A stretch of 64,000 bases of DNA from Serratia sp. PL17 (GCF_017832355.1 NZ_JAFIBY010000001.1:124001-188000), one strand, 5' to 3'. Numbered from the stretch's first letter, positions 27,509 to 36,039 are shown. A program made the numbers and translations. Notes: generated by a model not told the origin, from the letters alone.

Positions 27509-28963
27509 TTAATCCGATCGCGCCAATGCAGTTTCAAGCATTGGAGAAGGTGCCAGCATCAGTTTTTGGATGGTGGCACCTACCCGTTGTACGGCCTGCT
27601 CAATTTCTGCCGTCAGCTTGGGCGCATAGTTGAGACGTAGACAGTTACGGTATTTGCCGGAGGCAGAAAAAATACTGCCGACGGCGATCTGCACGCCCTG
27701 TTGCTCCAGATAGCGGTTCAGGCGCAGGGTATCAAAGTCTTCATCCAATTCGATCCACAACATAAAGCCACCGCGCGGTTGGCTGACGCGAGTACCGGGG
27801 GGGAAATACGCCATAATCCACGCGGTCATTACGTCGCGGTTTTGCTGATAACGCACGCGCATACGCCGCATGTGCTGCAAGTAGTGTCCATGACGGATAA
27901 AGTCGGCAATCGCCAACTGGGGCTGAGTGGCGGTGGAGCCGGTGCCGATGTATTTCAAGTGCAGCACGCGTTCCAGGTAGCGTCCGGGGGCAATCCAGCC
28001 AATGCGCAAACCCGGAGCCAAGGTTTTTGAGAACGAGCTGCACAGTAGCACCCGCTCGTCTTCATCGAAGGATTTCAGAGACGGCGGGCGCGGGTACTGA
28101 TAGGCGAGATCGCCGTATACGTCGTCTTCAATAATCGTCACGTCATAACGCTGCGCTAACGTCAGTAAACGTTGCTTGCGTGCCTCAGGCATGATGTAGC
28201 CCAACGGGTTATTGCAGTTCGGTGTTAATAGAATGGCTTTCACCGGCCATTGTTCCAGCGCCAGTTCCAACGCCTCCAGACTGATGCCGGTGAGGGGGTC
28301 GGTAGGGATTTCCAGCGCCTTCATGCCTAACCCTTTCAGCGTTTGCATGGTGCCATGGAAGCAGGGGGAATCCACCGCCACAATCTCACCTGGCTGACAC
28401 ACGGCGCGTAAACCGGTGGAAAGGGCCTCATGGCAACCGGTGGTGATGACCAATTGGTCGGGGCTGATCTGACAGCCGGAATCCAGTAGCAGGCGGGCAA
28501 TTTGTTCGCGCAGCTCCAGCACACCCTGAATGCTGTCGTAGAGCAGGCTGCGCAAATCGCCGTGGCGGCCCATGTGCCCCAAGGCTTTCATCAGCGGTTT
28601 CAGCGTCGGCTCACTGATATCCGGCATGCCGCGTCCGAGTTGTATCAAATCTTCGCGGGGCTTGTGACGGATCATTTCCAGCACCTGCTCCCATTGCGAA
28701 ATATCCACGGGGCGTTGCACCGGGCGAGTGACGGCGGGCAATTCAGCTAATGTGCGGCGCCGGCGTACAAAATAGCCCGACTTGGGCCGCGCCTCCACCA
28801 GTTGGCTCTCTTCCAACAGGCGGTAGGCCTGTTGCACTGTACTGATGCTGACGCCGTGTTCCTGGCTCAGCGTGCGGACAGAGGGCAAGCGGTCGCCCGC
28901 CGGATAAAGACCCTGTTCAATGCGTTGGCTAAGGATCGCAGCCAGTGTGGCGTAGCGTGTCAT
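27509..28963 (-). CDS. MocR-family regulator (GntR HTH plus aminotransferase domain)
   Basis: A 484-aa fusion: a GntR winged helix (1-72; GDRLPSVRTLSQEHGVSIST, VQQAYRLLEESQLVEARPKSG) joined to a fold-type I PLP aminotransferase domain (about 105-465). The PLP lysine is in CSSFSKTLAPGLRIGW, and NCNNPLGYIMP and IIEDDVYGDLAY are conserved active-site blocks. MocR proteins sense PLP or amino-acid aldimines and usually regulate the divergent gene. Here that is the DUF1127-GST pair, 174 nt away. TACAGATG occurs at 28963-28970 and 29002-29009, a weak operator candidate. Confidence 0.92.
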   Translation of the reverse strand: MTRYATLAAILSQRIEQGLYPAGDRLPSVRTLSQEHGVSISTVQQAYRLLEESQLVEARPKSGYFVRRRRTLAELPAVTRPVQRPVDISQWEQVLEMIRHKPREDLIQLGRGMPDISEPTLKPLMKALGHMGRHGDLRSLLYDSIQGVLELREQIARLLLDSGCQISPDQLVITTGCHEALSTGLRAVCQPGEIVAVDSPCFHGTMQTLKGLGMKALEIPTDPLTGISLEALELALEQWPVKAILLTPNCNNPLGYIMPEARKQRLLTLAQRYDVTIIEDDVYGDLAYQYPRPPSLKSFDEDERVLLCSSFSKTLAPGLRIGWIAPGRYLERVLHLKYIGTGSTATQPQLAIADFIRHGHYLQHMRRMRVRYQQNRDVMTAWIMAYFPPGTRVSQPRGGFMLWIELDEDFDTLRLNRYLEQQGVQIAVGSIFSASGKYRNCLRLNYAPKLTAEIEQAVQRVGATIQKLMLAPSPMLETALARSD

Positions 28964-29137
28964 ACAGATGCCTAAAATAAGAATGAATGAGAAAAAACCG
29001 GTACAGATGACGTTAAATTAGACCATTCAGACAGACAGAGACAGCTTTTGTATGGAAAAAATACCGCGGACTTGAATCTGTATTGTTTTCTCCATGCCCA
29101 GCATCATGACTCCAGAGCAAACACGAAGGAGAATATG

Positions 29138-29326
29138 ATGACGAGCTTGTCTGTTGACAGTATGCCAACCCACTCCCAGCCCCCTTTTTCCCGCTGGCGT
29201 CTGTATCTGCAACGCTATCGCACACGTCAGGCGCTATTGCTGTTGGACGACGTGCAGCTGGCGGACATCGGCCTGACACGTGCTGCGGCATGGCGAGAAG
29301 GCAGCAAGCCTTTCTGGCGGCGTTAA
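29138..29326 (+). CDS. DUF1127 small protein
   Basis: A 62-aa protein ending in the DUF1127 signature: RTRQALLLLDDVQLADIGLT, then GSKPFWRR. The N-terminal 20 residues are variable. ATG 29138 has AAGGAG six nt upstream; ATG 29135 is adjacent and a longer in-frame reading from 29048 is unlikely. The next gene's GTG follows the TAA with no gap, so translation is probably coupled. DUF1127 proteins are Arg-rich; in alphaproteobacteria some affect phosphate and RNA metabolism, but no role is known for this one. Confidence 0.85.
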   Translation: MTSLSVDSMPTHSQPPFSRWRLYLQRYRTRQALLLLDDVQLADIGLTRAAAWREGSKPFWRR

Positions 29327-29950
29327 GTGCTGAAACTGCTCGGTAAGGCCTCATCGATTAACGTTCGCAAGGTGCTGTGGACCTGCCATGAACTGGCGTT
29401 ACCTTTAACCCGGGAAGAGTGGGGAAGTGGTTTTCGCTCCACTCAGGAACCGGAATTTCTCGCACTAAACCCTAATGGGCTGGTGCCCGTGCTGATCGAC
29501 GGTGAACAGGTGTTATGGGAGTCCAACACGGTTTGCCGTTATCTGGTGGGGCGAGAAGGGCGTCAGGATTTGCTGCCAGAGGCTCCTGGTGCGCGTGCGG
29601 CTGTCGAAATGTGGATGGATTGGCAGGCGACGGATCTCAACAATGCATGGCGCTATGTGTTTATGTCACGGGTGCGCCAAGATCCCGGGTATCAGGATGC
29701 GGGTAGCCTTGCCGCCGCCGAACGGGAATGGAACCGGCTGATGGGCCTGCTGGATCAGCACCTGTCACGTGGTCGCCTTTATGCCGCCGGAGACGTTTTC
29801 ACCCTGGCGGACATTGTGCTGGGGCTCTCTTTGAACCGGTGGTTAATGACGCCGTTTTCACGGCCGAGCTACCCGGCGTTGAACCGCTATTTTCAACGTT
29901 TGCAGCAGCGGCCTGGTTTTCTGCTGCACGGGGCCAACGGGCTGCCCTGA
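29327..29950 (+). CDS. Glutathione S-transferase family protein
   Basis: A 207-aa GST. The thioredoxin-like domain (1-80) starts LKLLGKASSINVRKVLWTC and has the glutathione-binding NPNGLVPVL and ESNTVCRYL. The helical domain follows (LDQHLSRGRLYAAGDVFTLADIVLG, with the N-capping box). It starts with GTG directly after the DUF1127 stop. The substrate is unknown. It is followed by a strong terminator. Confidence 0.88.
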   Translation: MLKLLGKASSINVRKVLWTCHELALPLTREEWGSGFRSTQEPEFLALNPNGLVPVLIDGEQVLWESNTVCRYLVGREGRQDLLPEAPGARAAVEMWMDWQATDLNNAWRYVFMSRVRQDPGYQDAGSLAAAEREWNRLMGLLDQHLSRGRLYAAGDVFTLADIVLGLSLNRWLMTPFSRPSYPALNRYFQRLQQRPGFLLHGANGLP

Positions 29951-29977
29951 TTCGGAATAAAAAGTTCATTTCAATCG

Positions 29978-30007
29978 GCCGGGTGAGTTTATGCTCACCC
30001 GGCTTTT
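29978..30007 (+). terminator. Intrinsic terminator after GST gene
   Basis: GCCGGGTGAG (29978-29987), a 6-nt loop, CTCACCCGGC (29994-30003), then TTTT. The 10-bp perfect stem and T-run 28 nt after the stop make a clear Rho-independent terminator. Confidence 0.9.
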
Positions 30008-30077
30008 CGTTGTTTCATCCCAGTCTGCAGCGTTTTATGAACGACATCACGATTATCATTTTTATTTTACCTCTCGC

Positions 30078-30106
30078 TTGTGATTGAAATTTATATTCCA
30101 TATAAA
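30078..30106 (+). promoter_or_regulatory. Sigma-70 promoter candidate for the oxidoreductase gene
   Basis: TTGTGA (30078-30083), a 17-nt spacer and TATAAA (30101-30106), 68 nt before the start codon, in an AT-rich stretch. Match is 4/6 and 5/6 with ideal spacing. Confidence 0.55.
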
Positions 30107-30174
30107 CAATTATCAGATGGTGTATTTCATTGTGTGCGCCGTCATATTATGGCTATGGATCATGGGAGAGGGCG

Positions 30175-31305
30175 ATGAAACAGGTACGCGTTGGGTTAAT
30201 TGGCACCGGCTACATTGGCCGCTGTCACGCTATTGCTTATGCGCAGGCTGCGACGGTATTTCCACTGAAAGGCGAATTGGTGCTGGAAATGCTGGCTGAG
30301 GTCACGCCGGCGCTGGCGCAGCAGCGCGCTGCGGAGTTTGGTTTCTCGCGTTCGACCGGCGACTGGCGGCAACTGGTGGCGGATCCGTCGATTGATGTGG
30401 TGGATATTTGCGCCCCTAACTTCCTGCACAAAGAGATGGCGCTGGAGGCCATCCGCCATGGCAAGCACGTCTATTCTGAAAAGCCGCTGGCACTGGATGC
30501 CGATGATGCCGCCGAAATGGTGCAGGCTGCCCGCGCCAAAGGCGTAAAAACGTTAGTGGGCTTTAACTACATGAAGAACCCGACCAGCCAACTGGCCCGG
30601 GAAATTATCGCCAGCGGTGAAATCGGTGAAGTGGTGCATTTTTATGGCACCCACAACGAAGATTATCTGGCCGATCCGCGTACGCCGATCGACTGGCATT
30701 GCCGCAAGGCCACTGCCGGGTTAGGGGCGCTGGGGGATTTGGCCGCGCATATCGTCAATATGGCGCATTATCTGGTGGGCGACATTGTGGCGGTTTCCGG
30801 TGATATGCAAACCATTATCAAGCAGCGTCCGGATGCGAAAGACCCTTCGCTGATGCATGCGGTAGAAAATGAGGATCAGGCCAGTGCGTTGGTGCGTTTT
30901 GCCAGTGGTGCCATGGGCACGATCGAAACCTCACGTATAGCCTGCGGGCGTAAGATGGGGCTGACCTATGTGGTTACCGGCACCCAGGGGACGCTGAGTT
31001 ACACTCAGGAACGCATGGCGGAATTAAAGCTGTATCGTCACGATGAACCAGCAGAACGCCAGGGGTTTAAAACATTGCTGGTCGGGCCCAAGCACCCGGA
31101 TTATGCCGCCTTCTGTATTAGTGCCGGACACGGCATTGGGTTTAACGATCAAAAAACGGTAGAGATCCGCGATTTGGTTAATGGCATTGCTGCGGGTGAT
31201 CCTATGTGGCCAGACTTTGAAGAGGGCTGGAAAGTCTCCTGCGTTTTAGATGCGATAGCCGCTTCTGCGGAACAGCGCCGTTGGCTGGACATTAACCGCG
31301 ACTGA
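30175..31305 (+). CDS. Gfo/Idh/MocA-family NAD(P)-dependent oxidoreductase
   Basis: A 376-aa sugar- or inositol-type dehydrogenase. The N-terminal Rossmann domain shows VGLIGTGYIGRCHAIAYAQ (GxGxxG), DVVDICAPNFLH and the hallmark SEKPLALDADDA, whose Lys is catalytic in this superfamily. The C-terminal domain has the usual HNEDYLADPR and the catalytic-region GDLAAHIVNMAHYLVGD, with Asp and His in place. The substrate is unknown. ATG 30175 follows GGGAGAGGG. It is monocistronic, bounded by terminators on both sides. Confidence 0.9.
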   Translation: MKQVRVGLIGTGYIGRCHAIAYAQAATVFPLKGELVLEMLAEVTPALAQQRAAEFGFSRSTGDWRQLVADPSIDVVDICAPNFLHKEMALEAIRHGKHVYSEKPLALDADDAAEMVQAARAKGVKTLVGFNYMKNPTSQLAREIIASGEIGEVVHFYGTHNEDYLADPRTPIDWHCRKATAGLGALGDLAAHIVNMAHYLVGDIVAVSGDMQTIIKQRPDAKDPSLMHAVENEDQASALVRFASGAMGTIETSRIACGRKMGLTYVVTGTQGTLSYTQERMAELKLYRHDEPAERQGFKTLLVGPKHPDYAAFCISAGHGIGFNDQKTVEIRDLVNGIAAGDPMWPDFEEGWKVSCVLDAIAASAEQRRWLDINRD

Positions 31306-31313
31306 TTGCCAGG

Positions 31314-31347
31314 CTCTGACGCTCACAGGTTGAGAGCGTCAGAGTTT
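31314..31347 (+). terminator. Terminator hairpin after the oxidoreductase gene
   Basis: CTCTGACGCTC (31314-31324), a 9-nt loop, GAGCGTCAGAG (31334-31344), then TTT. An 11-bp perfect stem 8 nt after the stop. Confidence 0.85.
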
Positions 31348-31368
31348 ATGAGGTTACTCAGTTAATTT

Positions 31369-31401
31369 GCTATCAACTTAATAAGCTATTAAGTTGATAG
31401 C
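31369..31401. terminator. 15-bp perfect palindrome between convergent genes
   Basis: GCTATCAACTTAATA (31369-31383), AGC, TATTAAGTTGATAGC (31387-31401). The stem is AT-rich and perfect over 15 bp, 8 nt from the stop of the minus-strand amidohydrolase. It is probably that gene's terminator, though the T-run is poor. The middle can also pair differently (AATAAGCTAT with ATAGCTTATT). Confidence 0.6.
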
Positions 31402-31409
31402 TTATTGGC

Positions 31410-33281
31410 TTAGAAAGCAAAGCATGAGCAGCCAAGCGCCCCCCAGAAGGCATTCTCGTCTGAAATTGGAATGCTGGAACGGCGAGCCACGTCATGCTGA
31501 TGTGCGTGCACACCGCATGGGCCACAGCATTGGTGCGCCTGGCTCAACACGCCGACTCGGCTTGCAGCGGACGGTGGCGCAGAACGATAATGCCCTGGCA
31601 CCTGCGTTACCGGTGACCAGTCCGGCAACACCGGTATTGCCGGTGGCGCTAACGGCGAGAAGCTCCCGGCGGCATAAACCACTTTGCCGTCTACCACGGT
31701 CATGACCGATTCAATCCCTTTGATCAGCTCTTCCGGCACGCTGAAATAGTCTTGTGACAGCACGGCCAAGTCCGCCAATTGACCTACCTTAATCTGGCCT
31801 TTTTTACCCTGTTCAGTCGAGAACCAGGCGCTGCCTTGAGTCCACAGCATCAGTGCCGTCTCGCGATCCAGTCGTGCGTTGTCGTCGTACATCGCCATAC
31901 CGCCGACAGTACGGCCAGATACCAACCAGTACAGTGCGGTCCACGGGTTATAGCTGGCTACGCGGGTGGCGTCGGTGCCCAGCCCTACTGGCAGCTCGGC
32001 TGCCAGCATTTTCGCTACGGGTGGCGTCTGTTTGGTCGCCTCTTTGCCGTAACGTTCGGCAAAATATTCCCCCTGGAACGCCATGCGATGCTGCACGGCG
32101 ATGCCGCCACCCAGCGCTTTTACCCGCTCAATGTTGCGTTCGGAGATGGTTTCCGCGTGGTCGAAGAACCAGTGCAGACCGTTGAACGGAATATCGCGGT
32201 TCACTTTTTCGAACACATCCAGCATGCGGCTGATGGACTCGTCATAAGTGGCGTGCAGGCGGAACGGCCAGCGGTGTTCCGCCAGGTGCCGCACTACGCG
32301 CTCCAGTTCATCTTCGGTGCCTTCCGGCAGATCGGGGCGCGGCTGCAAGAAGTCTTCGAAGTCGGCAGCGGAAAACACCAGCATCTCCCCGGCACCGTTA
32401 TGGCGGTAAAAGTCAGTGCCCTGGCCCGGCTTCAGCATGTCGGTCCACAGCTCAAAGTCTTCCAGCTCCTGTTTTGGCCGTTGGGTGAACAGGTTGTAAG
32501 CAATACGGATGGTTAGCTGCTTCTTCTCATGCAGTTCGGCGATCACCTCATAGTCATCCGGGTAGTTCTGGAAACCGCCGCCGGCGTCAATTGCGCTGGT
32601 CAGGCCGAGCCGATTCAGCTCGCGCATAAACTGGCGGGTCGAGTTAACCTGTTGCTCCAGCGGCAGTTTCGGCCCTTTCGCCAAGGTGGCGTACAAAATC
32701 ATCGCATTGGGTTTGGCAATCAGCATGCCGGTTGGGTTGCCGTTACTGTCACGCTGAATCTCGCCGCCCGGCGGATTCGGTGTGTCCTTGGTATAACCGA
32801 CGACTTTCAATGCGGCACGGTTGAGCAGGGCACGGTCATACAGGTGCAAGATAAACACCGGCGTGTCCGGCGCCGCCTGATTGATTTCGTCCAGTGTCGG
32901 CATGCGGCGTTCGGCGAATTGGAATTCAGTCCAACCGCCGACCACCCGCACCCACTGTGGGCTTGGAGTACGCAGTGCCTGTTCTTTCAGCATGCGCAAT
33001 GCATCGGCCAGCGAAGGCACGCCTTCCCAGCGCAGCTCCAGGTTATAGTTCAGGCCGCCACGAATCAGGTGCAAATGCGAGTCGTTGAGGCCGGGCACAG
33101 CCGTATGGCCGTGCAGGTCAATCACTTGTGTCTCCGGCCCTGCATGCTGCATGACCTCATTTTCACTGCCGACGGCGAGGAACTTACCGTCGCGGATAGC
33201 TACCGCGTGGGCGGTGGGCGCCTCACGATCGACAGTGTGAAATTTACCGTTGGTGATAATCAGGGAAGCACTGTTATTCAT
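31410..33281 (-). CDS. Amidohydrolase (Amidohydro_3 type) with Cys/His-rich tail
   Basis: A 623-aa metal-dependent hydrolase. The N-terminal beta domain (LIITNGKFHTVDREAPTAHA) leads into NDSHLHLIRGG, the HxH metal site; RLHATYDES and FFDHAETI give further His ligands, and GLGTDATRVASYNPW gives the catalytic Asp. The substrate is unknown; relatives act on amides, formamides or cyclic ureas. After the usual end (about residue 545) a tail of roughly 75 residues carries HQCCGPCGVHAHQHDVARRS and ends GALGCSCFAF. It may bind a metal. It is the last gene of a three-gene minus-strand cluster. Confidence 0.88.
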   Translation of the reverse strand: MNNSASLIITNGKFHTVDREAPTAHAVAIRDGKFLAVGSENEVMQHAGPETQVIDLHGHTAVPGLNDSHLHLIRGGLNYNLELRWEGVPSLADALRMLKEQALRTPSPQWVRVVGGWTEFQFAERRMPTLDEINQAAPDTPVFILHLYDRALLNRAALKVVGYTKDTPNPPGGEIQRDSNGNPTGMLIAKPNAMILYATLAKGPKLPLEQQVNSTRQFMRELNRLGLTSAIDAGGGFQNYPDDYEVIAELHEKKQLTIRIAYNLFTQRPKQELEDFELWTDMLKPGQGTDFYRHNGAGEMLVFSAADFEDFLQPRPDLPEGTEDELERVVRHLAEHRWPFRLHATYDESISRMLDVFEKVNRDIPFNGLHWFFDHAETISERNIERVKALGGGIAVQHRMAFQGEYFAERYGKEATKQTPPVAKMLAAELPVGLGTDATRVASYNPWTALYWLVSGRTVGGMAMYDDNARLDRETALMLWTQGSAWFSTEQGKKGQIKVGQLADLAVLSQDYFSVPEELIKGIESVMTVVDGKVVYAAGSFSPLAPPAIPVLPDWSPVTQVPGHYRSAPPSAASRVGVLSQAHQCCGPCGVHAHQHDVARRSSIPISDENAFWGALGCSCFAF

Positions 33282-33302
33282 AACGTTCTCCGGGCAAGCC
33301 GC

Positions 33303-33848
33303 CTAACGACGGGTGAGCCATTGATGAAATACGCGAGTCACGATCGGCATCCAAAGGAAAACAACCAGGGCGACTACCGTGGCGTCATTGAGAAAATGGC
33401 CGGTCAGCGTGCCGTTTAATTGGGGGAGCAGCTTGCCCCAAAACCAAGGCACCAGATTGGTGGACGGGAAGATCACCAGCAGGGTGATTAAAAATTGCTT
33501 CCATTTGGCAGGTTGGCGCGTGTTGGCGCTCGGCGGTGTAAACCAAAACTCTGCACCAGGTCGAATTTCGATGTGGTCGTTTTCCAACAGCAGCGGCGAC
33601 ACTTCCTCGATATAGCGTTTGCGCAGCGGTGAGTTAACCCATAGCGATAAATTGTCGAGGTTGTCAAAACGGACTAAAACGGTATAGGCCTGTTCGCTAC
33701 CGGTGGGGCGGATCACATTGACGCCGAGGTGGCCGGTGAAGGCGGCGGCCTCTGGCATAATGCGTTTCAGCCATGCCTCGTAGGCCTGTTCTTGCCCTGG
33801 CGCCAAACGATGAGTGATGACTAACGTGACATGCTGCGGGTGAGCCAT
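33303..33848 (-). CDS. ABM-domain protein with C-terminal membrane segments
   Basis: A 181-aa protein. The first 95 residues form an antibiotic-biosynthesis-monooxygenase-like ferredoxin fold (HVTLVITHRLAPGQEQAYEA, then YTVLVRFDNLDNLSLWVNSP). The rest has two hydrophobic segments (about 120-143 and 152-172) with a Trp-rich loop. Such fusions are known in Proteobacteria without an assigned reaction. ATG 33848 is used; an in-frame start 9 nt upstream is also possible. It sits 21 nt upstream of the amidohydrolase and 44 nt downstream of the isochorismatase-like gene, so one operon is likely. Confidence 0.83.
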   Translation of the reverse strand: MAHPQHVTLVITHRLAPGQEQAYEAWLKRIMPEAAAFTGHLGVNVIRPTGSEQAYTVLVRFDNLDNLSLWVNSPLRKRYIEEVSPLLLENDHIEIRPGAEFWFTPPSANTRQPAKWKQFLITLLVIFPSTNLVPWFWGKLLPQLNGTLTGHFLNDATVVALVVFLWMPIVTRVFHQWLTRR

Positions 33849-33892
33849 AACAACCAACTCCAGAAAACCCCGGCGCAGGGCCGGGGTAGGAT

Positions 33893-34537
33893 TTATTTCG
33901 CCACGCGCGCCGGGGCGTGATGCACCATGGTGTAAGCATAATCAACGCCCATACCGTAAGCGCCGCTGTGTTCGCGCACCAGCGCCATGACGGCGTCGTA
34001 AGTCTCTTTGCGCGCCCAGTCACGTTGATATTCCAACAGCACTTGCTGCCAGGTTACCGGGATGGCACCGGCCTGCACCATGCGGTCGATAGAACGCTCA
34101 TGCGCATCGACGGATGTCCCGCCGGACGTGTCGGTGACGACATACACCTCATAACCGGCTTCGAGTGCCATCAGCGCGGGGAAAGTCAGGCACACCTCGG
34201 TCCAGAGCGCAGAAATAACCAGCTTTTTACGGCCGGTAGCCTCTACGGCTTTCACGAAAGCGGCATCTTCCCAAGAGTTCATGGAGGTACGCTCGATCGG
34301 GGTGATTTCAGGATGTACCGCTAAAAGCTCGGGCCAGATATAGCCACTGAAGCTTTCGGTTTCGACAGAGGTAAAAAGGGTGGGAACATTAAAAATCTTG
34401 CCGGCTTTGGCTAAACCGACCACGTTGTTTTTCAGTTGCTGACGATCAATATTAGCCACGCCAAAAGCCATTTGTGGTTGATGGTCGATGAAAATTAGAG
34501 CGGAATTATCTTTATCAAGTAATTGAAACTTAGACAT
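33893..34537 (-). CDS. Isochorismatase-family hydrolase (YcaC-like)
   Basis: A 214-aa cysteine hydrolase. The triad is visible: Asp in LIFIDHQPQMAFGV, Lys in GRKKLVISALW, and Cys in TEVCLTFPALMALEAGYEVY. The match to E. coli YcaC, an octameric hydrolase of unknown substrate, is strong over the first 190 residues. It leads the three-gene cluster and is divergent from a LysR gene 141 nt away, its likely regulator. Confidence 0.9.
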   Translation of the reverse strand: MSKFQLLDKDNSALIFIDHQPQMAFGVANIDRQQLKNNVVGLAKAGKIFNVPTLFTSVETESFSGYIWPELLAVHPEITPIERTSMNSWEDAAFVKAVEATGRKKLVISALWTEVCLTFPALMALEAGYEVYVVTDTSGGTSVDAHERSIDRMVQAGAIPVTWQQVLLEYQRDWARKETYDAVMALVREHSGAYGMGVDYAYTMVHHAPARVAK

Positions 34538-34678
34538 GATTTACCTTCCCAGTGATATTAGGGTTCAACAAAGGATGAATACAACGCCGATGAACCGCAT
34601 GGTAGGCAGGGGCTGATTTCAAAGATAGCGCAGAATTTTTGCCGTCTTGTTAAGTTTTTTTATACACGGAGGGAAGCG

Positions 34679-35587
34679 GTGAGATTAAACCTGGAAGCGT
34701 TACTGATTTTGGATGCACTTGACCGGCATGGTTCCTTTGCGGCAGCGGCAGCAGTGCTGTTCAAAACGCCGTCAGCGTTGAGCTACATGGTGCAAAAACT
34801 GGAGAACGATCTTGAGGTCACCTTGCTTGATCGTTCAGGCCATCGGGCAAAGTTTACCGATACCGGCAAACTGATGCTGGAAAAGGGACGGGTGCTGTTG
34901 CGTGCGGCGCAGGATTTGGAGCAACAGGCGCGTTATGTGGAAAACGGCTGGGAAAGCGAGATTACGCTCGGTATTGACGCGTCTTTTCCATTTGAACGTA
35001 TGTTGCCGCTGATCGAGGAGTTTTATCAGCAGCACCACCATACGCGCCTGCGCTTTAGCCATGAAGTGCTGGCGGGGTCCTGGGAGTCGTTGGTTTATGG
35101 GTGCGCAGATATTATTGTTGGCGCGATTTGTGAACCCCCATCGCGCGTAGGCTATGCTTTTAGTCAGCTGGGGAGATTGGATTACGTATTTGCCGTGGCG
35201 GCACAGCACCCGCTAGCGTTAATGGCAGAGCCTTTGCCGAAGGCTGAAATTCGTCAACACAGAGCCGTTGTGGTTCGTGATACCTCGCGTGTGAATGCGC
35301 CGCAGAATTTGAACATTCTTGAGGAGCAGGATCAGCTGACGGTCTTCGGTTTCGATGCCAAATTGCGGGCACAGCTTAGCGGCCTGGGTTGCGGCTATCT
35401 ACCGCGATATCTGGCGGAACCCTACCTGAAAAGCGGTGAATTGGTAGCGAAACGCGTCGAATCTGAACACTGTAGCGACGTTTCTTATTTTGGCTGGCGT
35501 GAAAGTGCCACCGGCCTGGCGGTAAAATGGTGGCGTGAGCGCTTACAGCGATATGCCGATGCTGGGGGCGCATACCCGGAATACTGA
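34679..35587 (+). CDS. LysR-family transcriptional regulator
   Basis: A 302-aa regulator with the HTH LLILDALDRHGSFAAAAAVL and KTPSALSYMVQKLENDLEV, and a normal effector domain (EITLGIDASFPFERMLPLIEE; ADIIVGAICEPPSRVGYAF). It starts with GTG after GGAGGGAAG. Divergent orientation to the YcaC-like gene suggests control of the hydrolase cluster. It is followed 38 nt later by the TolA-like gene. Confidence 0.9.
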   Translation: MRLNLEALLILDALDRHGSFAAAAAVLFKTPSALSYMVQKLENDLEVTLLDRSGHRAKFTDTGKLMLEKGRVLLRAAQDLEQQARYVENGWESEITLGIDASFPFERMLPLIEEFYQQHHHTRLRFSHEVLAGSWESLVYGCADIIVGAICEPPSRVGYAFSQLGRLDYVFAVAAQHPLALMAEPLPKAEIRQHRAVVVRDTSRVNAPQNLNILEEQDQLTVFGFDAKLRAQLSGLGCGYLPRYLAEPYLKSGELVAKRVESEHCSDVSYFGWRESATGLAVKWWRERLQRYADAGGAYPEY

Positions 35588-35625
35588 TTATTCACCTGTG
35601 GGTGACAGGACAAGGATGCAGAGAC

Positions 35626-36006
35626 ATGAAAACAGGGATGTGGCTATGGGTGGTGTTGCTGACGGGCTGTGGTGCCGATCAGGGCACCCGCACTGCCGGT
35701 GTCATGCTGGAAACACCGGCTGTTGCAACGTTATCGACATCTTCGCCCCGCAGCAGTTATCCGGAAAGGATGCGCGTTGCTATCACCCAGGAAATGCAGT
35801 TACCCGGCAAATATAAATCCCAAACCTGTTCGATCAGCCTCCATCTGTTGCCAGATGGCTCACTGAAAGATTTTAAGGTGCTGAGGGGTGACGACGCGCT
35901 TTGCGCAGCGGCCAGTCAGGCGGTGCAACGCGCCAAACTGCCGAAAATGGCCAATGAGACCGAGTATGCACTGTTCAACCTTGTGGTACTGGATTTTATG
36001 CCCTGA
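35626..36006 (+). CDS. Lipoprotein with TolA C-terminal domain
   Basis: A 126-aa protein with a lipoprotein signal (MWLWVVLLTGCGAD; lipobox LTGC, Cys 15) and then a domain resembling the third domain of TolA: CSISLHLLPDGSLKDFKVLR, DDALCAAASQAVQRAKLPK, LVVLDFMP. The two cysteines match the disulfide of TolA domain III. It lacks the membrane anchor and long helix of TolA, so it is an orphan domain tethered by lipid. ATG 35626 has AAGGA 11 nt upstream. Confidence 0.82.
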   Translation: MKTGMWLWVVLLTGCGADQGTRTAGVMLETPAVATLSTSSPRSSYPERMRVAITQEMQLPGKYKSQTCSISLHLLPDGSLKDFKVLRGDDALCAAASQAVQRAKLPKMANETEYALFNLVVLDFMP

Positions 36007-36039
36007 TGCGGTGAGCAAAGTGCGCGCAGAAAAGCCGGG

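Noticed and set aside
30047-30064. Second Fur-like stretch (GATTATCATTTTTA) ahead of the Gfo/Idh/MocA gene.
   Set aside because: Only one half of the consensus is present, in an AT-rich region.
32529-33419. A 296-codon plus-strand frame antisense to the amidohydrolase.
   Set aside because: Shadow of a strongly conserved minus-strand enzyme; no recognised motif.
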